Source: JBCDBH01 sp039184055 | Lineage (GTDB): Bacteria; Acidobacteriota; Thermoanaerobaculia; Multivoradales; J023 | Direction of reading: 5' to 3' | DNA: 18,400 nucleotides | Assembly: GCA_039184055.1 (NCBI GenBank) | Contig: JBCDBH010000081.1 | Location: 1-18,400 of the forward strand | Made by a program: the position numbers and the translations under genes | Notes under the pieces: model-generated | Told to the model about the DNA's origin: nothing | What the model saw: the letters and a program-made list of their open reading frames with translations, nothing else | Database searches by the model: none | Shown: one piece after another, positions 6,736 through 15,424 of the stretch | How positions within the stretch are numbered: the stretch's first letter is position 1 | Layout: every line of letters begins with the position of its first letter

Positions 6736-7995
6736 ATGCTGAAACGTGTGCTTCAGACCTATCGTGCCGCCTTTGGCGGGCTCAGCCGTGAGGTGTGGAT
6801 CCTCACCGTGATCACCTTCGTGCACCGCAGCGGCACGATGGTCTTGCCCTTTCTCGCGCTCTACCTGACCACGCAACAGGGCGCGACCGCGCAACAGGCC
6901 GGTATCGTCATGACGCTTTGGGGACTGGGCGCGGTCATTGGAAGCTGGCTCGCCGGGCGGATGAGCGATTGGCTGGGTACGACCCGAGCCCAAGTCTCGC
7001 TCTTGGTGCTCGGCGCCATCGGCTTCTGGTTGCTCGGCCATGCACAGGGCTGGTGGGCGATTGCCGTGACGGTGCTCTACACCGCCGCTACCGCCGAAGG
7101 GTTTCGCGCCCCGAACAGCGCCGCTCTGGCGGAATACTCCGAGCCCGACGTTCGCGCCCGTGCCTACGCGCTCCGTCGTCTCGCCGTCAATATGGGTATG
7201 ACCACCGGACCGGCAGTGGGTGGCTTCCTGGCCCTGATCGACTACCGCTGGCTCTTTTGGATCGATGGCGCGACCTGTATGGTCGCCGCGGTTCTTCTCC
7301 ACATCACCATGCGCTCGGCCGTACCCCGAACCTTCGCGACCGATGAAACCACGACGTCTTCGTTCGCGCCTCAGGACTCCGCAATACCGAGCTCGTCGGC
7401 CGTGGACACACAGTCCCCATGGCGTGACCGTATCTTCGTGGCCCTGCTCGTGCTGACCGCGGTCAACATGACGATCTTTCTCCAATTGTTCAGCGCGTGG
7501 CCGTTGGTGCTCCATGACATCTTCCACATGTCGGAGGCTCAGATCGGAACGGTCGTCGCGTTCAATACCCTGACCATCATCGCCTTCGAGATGGTGCTGG
7601 TCCATCGTGTCGAGCGCTACCACCCGCTGCGTATCGCGGCGTGGGGAGCGATCTTCGTCGGACTCGGGCTCGGCGTGCTGCCCTACGGCGTCGGGATCAT
7701 CTGGGTCATCTTCACGGTCCTGCTCTGGACCTGTGGTGAGATGCTCAACCATCCGATGGTCGAGGCCTTTGTCGCCGCGCGGATGCCACTCGCCGCGAGC
7801 GGACGCTATATGGCCTTGTACACGATGGCGATTTCCCTCGCCTTCATGCTGGCACCCGTGACCAGCACGACGGTGTACCAGCTCTATGGCCACGAGACGC
7901 TGGCACTCGGCAGCCTCGCGCTCGCCTTGCTGGTGGCGCTCGGCTACTTGCACCTGGCTCGGCTCACCCCTGGGGCGAGGCTGAGCAAGGCCTAA
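6736..7995 (+). CDS. Major facilitator superfamily transporter
   Basis: The 419-residue membrane protein has two bundles of hydrophobic helices joined by a hydrophilic loop (about 197-232, rich in Ser, Thr and charged residues), the MFS layout with close to twelve helices. The signature motif A is present between helices 2 and 3: AGRMSDWLGTTRAQ (residues 73-86). FVHRSGTMVLPFLALYLTTQQG near the start resembles drug/metabolite exporters of the family, and a motif-C-like NMGMTTGPAVGGFLA lies at about 154-168. Such proteins drive export or uptake with the proton gradient; the substrate cannot be read from sequence. The ATG at 6736 places the protein start right before helix 1; the frame is open to 6631 but the added residues are unlike MFS. 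Its TAA lies inside a 4-bp overlap with the stop of the opposite gene. Confidence 0.9.
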   Translation: MLKRVLQTYRAAFGGLSREVWILTVITFVHRSGTMVLPFLALYLTTQQGATAQQAGIVMTLWGLGAVIGSWLAGRMSDWLGTTRAQVSLLVLGAIGFWLLGHAQGWWAIAVTVLYTAATAEGFRAPNSAALAEYSEPDVRARAYALRRLAVNMGMTTGPAVGGFLALIDYRWLFWIDGATCMVAAVLLHITMRSAVPRTFATDETTTSSFAPQDSAIPSSSAVDTQSPWRDRIFVALLVLTAVNMTIFLQLFSAWPLVLHDIFHMSEAQIGTVVAFNTLTIIAFEMVLVHRVERYHPLRIAAWGAIFVGLGLGVLPYGVGIIWVIFTVLLWTCGEMLNHPMVEAFVAARMPLAASGRYMALYTMAISLAFMLAPVTSTTVYQLYGHETLALGSLALALLVALGYLHLARLTPGARLSKA

Positions 7996-8972
7996 TGAGC
8001 AAATCCCTTGTAGTTTTTCTCACCCGCGGGGATCGCCACATCCAATTTGTTCTGTGGCGGTGGTAGCGGACATGTCGCGAAAGCCGTGAAGGCACACGGC
8101 GGGTTGTACGCCAAATTGAAATCGACCGTCACGCGACCGTCCTCGGGTGGATCGGTATAAAGAAACCGACCGGCACCGTAGGACGTCTCACCATTGGTCG
8201 TGTCACCGAAGATCAAAAAGAGCTCCCCGTCGGCTCCCGGCAGGGCGTCGATCCGAAAACGCTTCCCATCGTGCTCGAAGACCACCGCGCCCGGGATCTC
8301 CTCCTCGAACGGGTCGCCATAGACCGTCGGCACCGTGATCGTCTTGGGTGGATCGTAGGTCTCGAAACGCGCCTCGACTCGCCAGTGAGGATCGACGGCG
8401 AAATGATCGACCCCTTCGAACCCACGCAACGCGTCGCTCTCACGATCCTTGACGCGAATCGCCACGCGATTCTGCCGCTTGATCGCATAGAAAGTGAGGC
8501 TGCCCCATTCCAGATGAGTCGCCGTACCGTCGGCATCGGTCCTCATCTCGATCGGTCCGTCCAGACGCTCGCCGGCATAGCGGATATCGGTGCCCTCGAC
8601 CGGCTCGAACCGTAGACGCCCGGCCGGAGCCAGCCGGAACAAGCCCATGGCATCGGGGCCCTTCGTCAAGCGCACCCTGGCATCGGCGTCGCTACCCGCC
8701 GGGTTCTCCCCGACTCGCAACCAGTGGAGACCGACCAGCGTGAGCCAACCATTGGGATCACGCAAACGGTCGTTTCGATCCTGTCGCCACGCGTCCACCT
8801 CGGCGAGGTAAGCGGCATCGACTTCGGGCGTCTCGGCAATGATGGCCGCGTCGCGGCCCCAAACTGGCAGGAGCAGCGCCGCCGCCAGGCCGATGACGAT
8901 GGCCGATCCTCCAACGGATCGTCCCGGCTTCCCGACCGGGTCGGCTCTTTCTCCATCCCTATGGCGACTCAT
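7992..8972 (-). CDS. DUF1684 family protein, membrane-anchored or exported
   Basis: The 326-residue protein starts with about 22 hydrophilic residues, then one hydrophobic stretch (AIVIGLAAALLLPVW, 24-38), so it is exported or anchored by an uncleaved signal. The rest matches the DUF1684 pattern: VDAWRQDRNDRLRDPNGWLTLVG (residues 59-81) at the front and, at 255-322, FGDTTNGETSYGAGRFL, VDFNLAYNPPCAFTAFATCPLPPPQNKL in parts, then IPAGEKNY. Family members are common in Acidobacteriota, Bacteroidota and actinobacteria; their biochemical role is unsettled. The ATG at 8972 is preceded on its own strand by GATATGGGGG. A perfect 8-bp inverted repeat lies in its leader. It is convergent with and overlaps the transporter gene by 4 bp. 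Confidence 0.88.
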   Translation of the reverse strand: MSRHRDGERADPVGKPGRSVGGSAIVIGLAAALLLPVWGRDAAIIAETPEVDAAYLAEVDAWRQDRNDRLRDPNGWLTLVGLHWLRVGENPAGSDADARVRLTKGPDAMGLFRLAPAGRLRFEPVEGTDIRYAGERLDGPIEMRTDADGTATHLEWGSLTFYAIKRQNRVAIRVKDRESDALRGFEGVDHFAVDPHWRVEARFETYDPPKTITVPTVYGDPFEEEIPGAVVFEHDGKRFRIDALPGADGELFLIFGDTTNGETSYGAGRFLYTDPPEDGRVTVDFNLAYNPPCAFTAFATCPLPPPQNKLDVAIPAGEKNYKGFAH

Positions 8973-8994
8973 AGCGACAAACCCCCATATCCAA

Positions 8995-9028
8995 CGTAAG
9001 GTAAACCCCTAGAAACGAAGACCTTACG
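8995..9028 (-). promoter_or_regulatory. Inverted repeat in the leader of the DUF1684 gene
   Basis: CGTAAGGT (8995-9002) and ACCTTACG (9021-9028) are perfect 8-bp inverted arms separated by 18 bp. The near arm begins 23 bp from the start codon. It may be an operator for a dimeric regulator or a stem in the 5' leader RNA. No regulator gene is adjacent. Confidence 0.35.
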
Positions 9029-9042
9029 GGCCGCAAGAAATA

Positions 9043-9058
9043 TACCATACGGTCGGTA
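9043..9058. promoter_or_regulatory. TetR-operator-like dyad TACC-N8-GGTA
   Basis: TACCATACGGTCGGTA is a partial palindrome (outer TACC/GGTA and a central CG match). It resembles the operators of many TetR-family repressors and lies between the divergent DUF1684 and typA genes. No tetR gene is in view, so this is only a resemblance. Confidence 0.2.
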
Positions 9059-9093
9059 GGGCTCCGCCGCCGATCCCTCGCGCCAACCTCCGC

Positions 9094-9122
9094 TTGTCGC
9101 TGATCGCGAGCAATGCTAGGGT
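9094..9122 (+). promoter_or_regulatory. Candidate promoter of typA
   Basis: TTGTCG (9094-9099), a 17-bp spacer and TAGGGT (9117-9122), preceded by TGC to give an extended -10. Only three of six -10 bases match the consensus. Position is suitable, giving a leader of about 90 nt. Confidence 0.3.
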
Positions 9123-9218
9123 CCGCCGGCCGATCGCCCACGCGATCGTGATCGGGACACGTCCCGAGCCCTCCCCTTCCAGACTTCGAGCAACATTCAA
9201 TTTCGAGAGTGAGCCACC

Positions 9219-11066
9219 GTGCCCGAACAGCTACGGAACACGTTACGTAACCTCGCCATCATCGCGCACGTCGACCATGGCAAGACCACCCTTGTCGATG
9301 CCATGTTGTGGCAAGGCGGAATCTTTCGCGACAACCAAGACGTCGGCGAGCGCGTCATGGACTCGATCGATCTCGAGCGCGAAAAAGGCATCACGATCAT
9401 GGCCAAGAACACGGCCATCCGCTATCGCGATGTGCACATCAATATCGTCGACACACCCGGGCACGCCGACTTCGGCGGTGAGGTCGAGCGCATTCTCGAA
9501 CTGGTCGACGGCGTGCTCCTGCTCGTCGATTCGAGCGAAGGGCCGATGCCGCAAACTCGCTTCGTGCTCACCAAGGCACTGCAGGCGAACCTGCCCGTGA
9601 TCGTCGTGGTCAACAAGATCGATCGGCCGGACGCGCGCGCCGACGAGGTGGTCGACGAGGTCTACGACCTGCTCATCGACCTCGGCGCACCCGAGTCCCT
9701 GCTCGACATGCCGATCTTCTACACCAATGCGCGCGCCGGCACCTGTCGTCTTACGCCCGATGGCGACGACACCGCGCTCGCGCCACTCTTCGACGCCATC
9801 CTCGAGCGGATTCCGGCGCCGAGCTTCGACCCGGATCACCCCGCGCAATTCCAAGTCACCAGTCTCGACTGGGACAACTTCGTCGGTCGGCTGGTGATCG
9901 GTCGGGTCCACAACGGCAGTCTGGAACGGGGCGCGACGGTGGCGCAGATGAGCGCCGACGGCGAAACTCGCTCGGTCAAGATCAGCGGTCTCTTCGGCTA
10001 TCAAGGGCTACAGAGAATCCCGATCGACGAAGCTCATGCCGGCGAGATCGTCGCGGTCGCCGGTCTCGACGAGGTTTCGATCGGCGACACGCTCACCGAC
10101 CCTGAAGATCCACGGCCGTTGCCCCCGATCACCGTCGACGAGCCGACTCTCGCCATGACCTTCGGCATCAACGACGCGCCCACCGCGGGTCGTGACGGCA
10201 AATTCCTCACCTCGCGCAAGCTGCGCGAACGACTCGATCGCGAAGCGCTGGTCAACGTTTCGATCCGCATCCGTCCCACGGACTCTCCCGACACCTTCGC
10301 GGTCGCCGGGCGTGGTGAGCTCCAGCTCGCGATCCTGATCGAGATGATGCGTCGTGAAGGCTACGAGCTGACCGTCGGCAAACCGGAAGTCTTGATCCGC
10401 GAGGTCGACGGCAAACGACACGAGCCCATGGAGATGCTCACCGTCGACTGCCCGGAAGAGTTCGTCGGCGTCGTGACCCAGAAGCTCGGCGTGCGCAAAG
10501 GCCGTATCCTCAAACACGCCCCGGCGTCGTCGGATGGTCGCGTGCGCATGGAGTTCCGCGTACCGTCACGCGGCTTGATCGGCTTTCGGACCGAGTTCCT
10601 CACCGACACTCGTGGCACCGGCATCATGCATCAGCTCTTCGATGGCTGGGAGCCATGGCAAGGCGCGATTCCCCATCGCACCACCGGCTCGCTGGTCGCC
10701 GATCGCTCGGGCAAGGCCACGGCGTACGCACTCGAGAACCTCCAGCCGCGAGGCGTGCTCTTCATCGAGCCGGCGACCGAAGTCTACGAAGGCATGATCG
10801 TCGGCGAGAACGCACGCAACAACGATCTCGACGTCAACATCTGCAAAGAGAAGAAGCTGACCAACATCCGATCGTCGACCGCCGAAGAGCACGAGCGGCT
10901 GATTCCGCCCAAGCGAATGAATCTCGAACAGGCCTTGGAGTTCATTACCGACGACGAAGCCGTCGAGGTGACACCGAGTGCCTTTCGGCTACGCAAGAAG
11001 ATTCTCTCGGCCAGCCACCGGCGGACCGCCGCCAAACGGCTCGCCGCCGCCAACGCGAATCTCTAG
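9219..11066 (+). CDS. typA: Ribosome-associated GTPase TypA/BipA
   Basis: The 615-residue protein is a translational GTPase of the EF-G-like family that acts on the ribosome in stress and low-temperature growth and in 50S assembly. G motifs are intact: AHVDHGKT (16-23), the switch-I Thr in REKGITI, DTPGH (78-82) and NKID (132-135). A beta-barrel domain and two EF-G-like domains follow, the latter with GRGELQLAILIEMMRREGYE and DCPEEFVGVVTQKLGVRKG. The BipA-specific C-terminal domain is complete (GVLFIEPATEVYEGMIVGE, NICKEKKLTNIR, RMNLEQALEFI). Length matches the family. The start is GTG at 9219, with a GAGAGTGAG ribosome site just upstream. It converges on pyrE with a 5-bp gap and no clear terminator. 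Confidence 0.97.
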   Translation: MPEQLRNTLRNLAIIAHVDHGKTTLVDAMLWQGGIFRDNQDVGERVMDSIDLEREKGITIMAKNTAIRYRDVHINIVDTPGHADFGGEVERILELVDGVLLLVDSSEGPMPQTRFVLTKALQANLPVIVVVNKIDRPDARADEVVDEVYDLLIDLGAPESLLDMPIFYTNARAGTCRLTPDGDDTALAPLFDAILERIPAPSFDPDHPAQFQVTSLDWDNFVGRLVIGRVHNGSLERGATVAQMSADGETRSVKISGLFGYQGLQRIPIDEAHAGEIVAVAGLDEVSIGDTLTDPEDPRPLPPITVDEPTLAMTFGINDAPTAGRDGKFLTSRKLRERLDREALVNVSIRIRPTDSPDTFAVAGRGELQLAILIEMMRREGYELTVGKPEVLIREVDGKRHEPMEMLTVDCPEEFVGVVTQKLGVRKGRILKHAPASSDGRVRMEFRVPSRGLIGFRTEFLTDTRGTGIMHQLFDGWEPWQGAIPHRTTGSLVADRSGKATAYALENLQPRGVLFIEPATEVYEGMIVGENARNNDLDVNICKEKKLTNIRSSTAEEHERLIPPKRMNLEQALEFITDDEAVEVTPSAFRLRKKILSASHRRTAAKRLAAANANL

Positions 11067-11071
11067 AGAGC

Positions 11072-11710
11072 CTACCGCGCGGCAGACCAACCCTCAGGGT
11101 CGTCGAGATACGCCTCGACGACCCCACGCGCCGCGGAATCGAGGAAACCTCGTTCCACACCGATCGCGAGCGCCAGCGGCAGATCACACAAGCTGTGAAG
11201 ACGCACCCCGCGCTCGGCGAGACGCTGCTCCCCTCCCTGTCGACGGTCGAACACCGCCAGAGCATCTTCGACTCGCGCGCCGGCACGCTCCAACGCGTCG
11301 AGGAACGTCAGGAGCGAGCCACCGGCGGTGACCAGATCCTCCACCAGAAGCACGCGCTTCCCGCTGGCGTCACCGCCCTCGATCTGCGCCGCCGCCCCGT
11401 GTCCTTTGGGCTTCTTGCGCACGTACACCATCGGCTTGGCGACCGAAGCAGCCAAGAGAGCCGCGAACGGAATGCCCGCCGTCTCACCTCCCGCGAGCAC
11501 GTCGGCCTCGAGACCGGAACGCTCGATGGTAAACGCTCCCATCGCGGTCACCAGCCCACGCAGACCACCATCGCCGAGCAACCGGCGAATATCGATATAG
11601 AGCGGGCTCAACCCACCCGATGCGAGACGAAACGGCTCGTCGGCGCGCACGCGCACCATGTCCGAGCGCCACAACTCGACGGCTAGCGCTCTGCGCATAT
11701 CCTCATTCAT
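11072..11710 (-). CDS. pyrE: Orotate phosphoribosyltransferase
   Basis: This 212-residue enzyme joins orotate to PRPP to form orotidine 5'-monophosphate, the fifth step of pyrimidine synthesis. The PRPP-binding motif VLLVEDLVTAGGS lies at 120-132; the flexible catalytic loop MVYVRKKPKGHG at 94-105 carries the expected Lys and His residues; FRLASGGLSPLYIDIR at 27-42 fits the orotate-side hood. Length is normal. The ATG at 11710 has GAGGCG about 12 nt upstream; a second in-frame ATG lies four codons later. It stands alone on the minus strand, back to back with the TPR gene promoter region. Confidence 0.95.
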   Translation of the reverse strand: MNEDMRRALAVELWRSDMVRVRADEPFRLASGGLSPLYIDIRRLLGDGGLRGLVTAMGAFTIERSGLEADVLAGGETAGIPFAALLAASVAKPMVYVRKKPKGHGAAAQIEGGDASGKRVLLVEDLVTAGGSLLTFLDALERAGARVEDALAVFDRRQGGEQRLAERGVRLHSLCDLPLALAIGVERGFLDSAARGVVEAYLDDPEGWSAAR

Positions 11711-11795
11711 TGCCGTTTACGCCTCATGAAATGACAGGGATTGAGCGAAAACATCGACCCAGGTCGTCATGTGAGGACTTTACCGCAGGGTGGCC

Positions 11796-11823
11796 TTGAT
11801 CATTCATGCTATCGCGCTATAAT
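11796..11823 (+). promoter_or_regulatory. Strong sigma70-type promoter for the TPR gene
   Basis: TTGATC (11796-11801), a 16-bp spacer and a perfect TATAAT (11818-11823). Transcription would start near 11830 and leave a leader of about 160 nt before the GTG at 11992. A second -10-like TAGACT is at 11908-11913 without a good -35. This is the best promoter match in the window. Confidence 0.6.
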
Positions 11824-11991
11824 CGGCATCCGTAAGCAGATCTACGGCGAAGCTCACCGTGTATCCGGGCTGATCTACGTCAACGACGAACGACACATGA
11901 TTTCGACTAGACTGCTGCCCGAGAACTGTGCGGCCCGAACAACCTTCGTGGCCTGATCGACAGCGCGGCCTCGTTTCGAGAGGAGACAAGG

Positions 11992-12918
11992 GTGAACGGC
12001 GACTCCAACAACTCGACCCCGTCGGAATTCGACGACGATTTCGACGCCCTCCGAAAACGCGTCATCACGGAGGTCCGGGAGGGCCGCTTCGACTCCGGGC
12101 TCGCGCTCCTCGACGACGGGATCGCTCGCGCAAAGGCCATCGATGATATCGATGTCGTCGATCGACTCCAGCTCAATCGATCATCCATCCTGATCGTGCG
12201 TCTGCAGGGCGATCTCATGCTGCGCGACGTTCAAGCGATCCTGATGCGCAGCTCAAGCCCCTTGAATCGTCACCTCGCCGCGTACAACATCGCCGAGATC
12301 AACCGTTACAAGGATCGCTACGACCGAGGGTTGTTCTACTCTCGCATGGGCCTCGAGTACGCGGACCGTCTCGACGACACCCTTTATGCGGCTCGTTCGA
12401 ACAACCAGCTCGGCGTGTTACTCACCGTTCAGAGCTATTTCAGTGAAGCCATCGGCCATTTCGAAGAAGCCCTGACGCTGCTCGGCGAGTCCTTGGACGA
12501 CCGGGTGACGATCGGCTACAACCTGGCCTATTGCCACTTCTCGCTCAATGCCCCCTCAGCGGGCTTTCCCTTTGCTTTCGACTCTCTACGACTCTGCCGA
12601 CGGATCACCACCGACTCGTCGTTTCAGCACGTGGCGGCTCGGCTGATCCTGTGCTACGGCTACTTGACCATCGAACGCTTCGACCGCGCTCGTCATCACG
12701 GCGAGATCGGTCTCGAACATGCCCGCGCGCTCGAAAACCCGGACGCCTACAAAAAAGCTCTCTACTTACTCGGTGAGGTCGAGAAGCAAGCTGGTGACTA
12801 CTACAGCTCGGCGGCACACTTCGCCGAGCTTCAACGCGAGTTCTTCGCCGACGATCCCTCCCTCGTCAATCTGCTCATGGCGACCGACACCCTCGGTCTC
12901 GTCAACCTGATGGCGTGA
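11992..12918 (+). CDS. Tetratricopeptide-repeat protein
   Basis: The 308-residue soluble protein is almost entirely helical and built of TPR-like pairs: for example DRYDRGLFYSRMGLEYADRL (about 105-124), QSYFSEAIGHFEEALTLLGE (145-164), ERFDRARHHGEIGLEHARAL (226-245) and KQAGDYYSSAAHFAELQREF (265-284). TPR arrays hold protein partners; there is no catalytic domain and no signal peptide or membrane helix. Similar stand-alone TPR proteins ending in a short V-N-L-x-A tail seem common in Acidobacteriota genomes, which is a recollection rather than a search result. GTG start with GAGAGGAG at 11978-11985 directly upstream. The stop overlaps a possible GTG start of the next gene (GTGA), so the two are probably coupled. 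Confidence 0.85.
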   Translation: MNGDSNNSTPSEFDDDFDALRKRVITEVREGRFDSGLALLDDGIARAKAIDDIDVVDRLQLNRSSILIVRLQGDLMLRDVQAILMRSSSPLNRHLAAYNIAEINRYKDRYDRGLFYSRMGLEYADRLDDTLYAARSNNQLGVLLTVQSYFSEAIGHFEEALTLLGESLDDRVTIGYNLAYCHFSLNAPSAGFPFAFDSLRLCRRITTDSSFQHVAARLILCYGYLTIERFDRARHHGEIGLEHARALENPDAYKKALYLLGEVEKQAGDYYSSAAHFAELQREFFADDPSLVNLLMATDTLGLVNLMA

Positions 12919-12923
12919 ACACC

Positions 12924-14243
12924 ATGCGACTACAGCAATTCGCAGCTCTCCTCCTCGTCCTCGGTCTCGGTGCGCTCCCGCTCACCGCCGAGCAAGCCGC
13001 GCTCACCGCCGACGGCGACATCTATCGCCTCGAGAGTCACAACTACGGCAGCTTGTTCCGCTTCGGCCAGGAAGCTCCGGCTTCGGCGCCCATTCTCGCC
13101 TTGCACCATACCGATGGTCTCGGCAACGAACGCTGGATTCCCGTGCCGGCCACGCTCGACACCGCCGACGAGCGGGTACCTCACCTGCTCCACGATGCGA
13201 CCCGTGACCACGTCACCGTGGTCTGGCGTGTCGGCACCGAGAGCGCCGGCGAGATCCGCATGCAACACTTCGATGGCCAGGAGTGGTCCGAGCTCGGCGC
13301 TGCCCAGGTCGGCGCCCCGAACGCGGTCGAACAGGCTCTCACCACCGATGCCTACCGGCTCACCCTCGACAATTACGAGGTCGACACGGATCGCACCATC
13401 TTCCACGTCGTGTGGGCGACCGGCAACCAGATCAACTACACGCCGCTGATCCTCGTCGAGGGCGTGTACATCGGCTGGAACGAAACCTTCGACATCAGCA
13501 GCCTGGTCGACCTCACCGCGACGCCGACACCGCTTCCCGCGGCCCTCACCGGCAAGCTCGACCTCCAGGTCGGAAAATCAGGCCAATCGGCGATCGCCGC
13601 GTTCGGCGATACCGAGAGTGGGCGGATCGTTACCCTCGAAGTCAGCGTTCTGCCACTCGAAGTCAGCTATTTCAGCGAGCAGGTCCGTGATGAGCTCGTC
13701 GCGCTTGCCGAACAGCTCGGATCCGACAATCCGGTTTCGCTCGCCGACACCCTCGTCCAGTCGATCATCAACATCGGCGTCCATTTGCAACTCCAACCAG
13801 CCTTGACCGACTACCTCGCGTCCGAAATCAACGCTTGGCTGGAAGATCCCGTCAACACCTTCGGGATGTCGATCGACGAAGCGGCCGATGCGCTGCACGC
13901 CTACACGGTCGGTCTGACCTCCGGTCTGCTGGCCGGTGGCAGTGACGACAACTCGATCATCGAGATCGATCTCGGTGACCATGGTGACGACCCGGGGCAT
14001 CAACTGCTCGACGTCCACCCGATCACCAGCTGGCCAGCGCCCCAGGTACCCGACGTGCCCGCGACCCTGCTCACCTCGCGTGACGGCAAGCGCGTTCTGA
14101 TCGCCTGGCTCGATGGCCCGAGCCAAATCGCCTGGGTCGAAGCAGCGTACGATTCAGCGTGGAGCGCCGTGCGCACCATGGCTTTCCCGGCTTCGCTGAG
14201 CATCGACGACGCTCTCGAGCTCCTGCAAAGCCGTCTGAATTGA
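12924..14243 (+). CDS. Secreted protein of unknown function with propeller-like repeats
   Basis: The 439-residue product begins with a signal peptide (MRLQQFAALLLVLGLGALPLTA). The N-terminal half (about 25-230) contains repeated strand motifs with central Val-Val-Trp: HVTVVWRVGTESAGEIRMQHFDG in two pieces, TIFHVVWATGNQINYTPL, and IAAFGDTESGRIVTLEVS, suggestive of a beta-propeller of the sialidase/BNR-like kind. A helical, Leu/Ala-rich insert covers about 235-335, and a last strand motif VLIAWLDGPSQIAWVEAAYD lies near 400. I do not recognise the family. ATG 12924 is chosen for the signal peptide; the alternative GTG 12915 overlaps the TPR gene stop and adds three residues. The same transcript as the TPR gene is likely, closed by the hairpin downstream. 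Confidence 0.8.
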   Translation: MRLQQFAALLLVLGLGALPLTAEQAALTADGDIYRLESHNYGSLFRFGQEAPASAPILALHHTDGLGNERWIPVPATLDTADERVPHLLHDATRDHVTVVWRVGTESAGEIRMQHFDGQEWSELGAAQVGAPNAVEQALTTDAYRLTLDNYEVDTDRTIFHVVWATGNQINYTPLILVEGVYIGWNETFDISSLVDLTATPTPLPAALTGKLDLQVGKSGQSAIAAFGDTESGRIVTLEVSVLPLEVSYFSEQVRDELVALAEQLGSDNPVSLADTLVQSIINIGVHLQLQPALTDYLASEINAWLEDPVNTFGMSIDEAADALHAYTVGLTSGLLAGGSDDNSIIEIDLGDHGDDPGHQLLDVHPITSWPAPQVPDVPATLLTSRDGKRVLIAWLDGPSQIAWVEAAYDSAWSAVRTMAFPASLSIDDALELLQSRLN

Positions 14244-14266
14244 TCGTTCCGCACGACCTGACAAGC

Positions 14267-14297
14267 CAATCGGGCGAGCCTCGGGCTCGCCCGATTG
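14267..14297 (+). terminator. Hairpin terminator with perfect 14-bp stem
   Basis: CAATCGGGCGAGCC (14267-14280), loop TCG, GGCTCGCCCGATTG (14284-14297): fourteen perfect pairs with a 3-nt loop, 23 nt after the stop of the secreted-protein gene. Only a weak T-rich stretch follows (CGTTTCGACTCCTTT). It separates this transcript from the epimerase gene. Confidence 0.75.
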
Positions 14298-14367
14298 CGT
14301 TTCGACTCCTTTCCACGACCCGATCGAGCCGCTCCGACCTCGTGCCTGTGGTACCCTTCGCCGCGCC

Positions 14368-15312
14368 ATGAACGCCTCGTCTGCTTCCCCTCGTACCGTC
14401 TGTGTGACCGGTGGTGCCGGATTTATCGGCTCTCACCTCGTCGACGCCCTACTCGACGCCGGCCATCGTGTGTTGGTGATCGATGATCTTTCGACCGGCA
14501 AACGCGAACAGGTGGCTGCCGCCGCCGAGTTTCATCAGCTCGATATCCGTGGCGACGAAGCAGCGTCGCTGGTCGCCGAAGCGGGTATCGATGTCTTGAT
14601 CCATCAGGCGGCGCAAATGGACGTCAGACGGTCGGTCGACGACCCGGTGTTCGACGCCGACGTCAACGTCAAAGGCTCGCTGAACCTCCTCGAGGCGGCG
14701 CGGCGCGGCGGTGTGGCACGAGTGCTCTTCGCATCCACGGGTGGCGCGATCTACGGCGAACAGGATCGCTACCCGGCCGACGAAGATCACGTCACACGCC
14801 CCGTATCGCCCTACGGGGTCGCCAAGCTGGCGGTCGAACGCTACCTCTACTATTACCACTGCCAATACGGTCTCGACGCGGTGTGCCTGCGCTACGCCAA
14901 CGTCTATGGCGAGCGCCAGAACCCACGTGGTGAGGCAGGTGTGGTGGCGATCTTTCTCGACCGACTGCTCACTGGAGGAACGGCCCGGATCAACGGCGAC
15001 GGTGAGCAGACTCGCGATTACGTCCACGTCTCGGACGTCGTCGCCGCCAATCTCGGCGCCCTCGAGCTCCCCGGCTTCCACATCCTCAACGTCGGTACGG
15101 GTCGCGAAACCTCGGTCGTCGAGCTTTACGGCACCCTCGCCAACGCCATCGGATCCGACACCGCCGCTGAACACGGCCCGGCCAAACCAGGCGAGCAAAG
15201 ACGCTCATCGATCGACCCGAGCAGGCTGCGAGACGCGCTCGGCCTCGACGCGCCGCTACCCTTGACCGACGGAATCGCCCGTACAGCCGACTGGTTTCGC
15301 CGTCACACCTGA
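14368..15312 (+). CDS. NAD-dependent sugar epimerase, UDP-glucose 4-epimerase-like
   Basis: The 314-residue protein is an extended short-chain dehydrogenase acting on nucleotide sugars. Visible marks: the NAD loop TGGAGFIGSH (14-23), Asp39/Asp40 after the second strand (VIDDLSTG), the active-site strand FASTGGAIYGE with Ser123/Thr124, and the Tyr149-x3-Lys153 pair in SPYGVAK. NVYGERQNPRGEAGVVAIF in parts and DGEQTRDYVHVSDVV are typical of UDP-glucose or UDP-GlcNAc 4-epimerases of the GalE type, so it probably supplies sugars for surface polysaccharide. Which sugar is not decidable here. The ATG at 14368 follows a -10-like TACCCT (14352-14357) very closely, so the message may have almost no leader. 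Non-coding DNA with DnaA-box-like repeats follows. Confidence 0.9.
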   Translation: MNASSASPRTVCVTGGAGFIGSHLVDALLDAGHRVLVIDDLSTGKREQVAAAAEFHQLDIRGDEAASLVAEAGIDVLIHQAAQMDVRRSVDDPVFDADVNVKGSLNLLEAARRGGVARVLFASTGGAIYGEQDRYPADEDHVTRPVSPYGVAKLAVERYLYYYHCQYGLDAVCLRYANVYGERQNPRGEAGVVAIFLDRLLTGGTARINGDGEQTRDYVHVSDVVAANLGALELPGFHILNVGTGRETSVVELYGTLANAIGSDTAAEHGPAKPGEQRRSSIDPSRLRDALGLDAPLPLTDGIARTADWFRRHT

Positions 15313-15424
15313 CGTTCGCGTCCCGATTGCTGCGGAAATCGTTGTGGAAAACTCGCGTCGACGAGGGTGGCTATGACGTGGGGCTTCACGTTTTCCGTCA
15401 CGCCAATCCTCCTAGAAACCCGTC

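Noticed and set aside
6583..7953. Very long minus-strand open frame upstream of the propeller-esterase gene
   Set aside because: It is the antisense of the MFS gene; its translation is low-complexity, rich in His, Gln, Arg and Glu, and the real gene begins at 6582 with a signal peptide and ribosome site.
11741..11956. 71-codon open frame with a TTG start between pyrE and the TPR gene
   Set aside because: It contains the strong promoter at 11796-11823 inside it, has no ribosome site, no recognisable domain and ends before the real gene in another frame.
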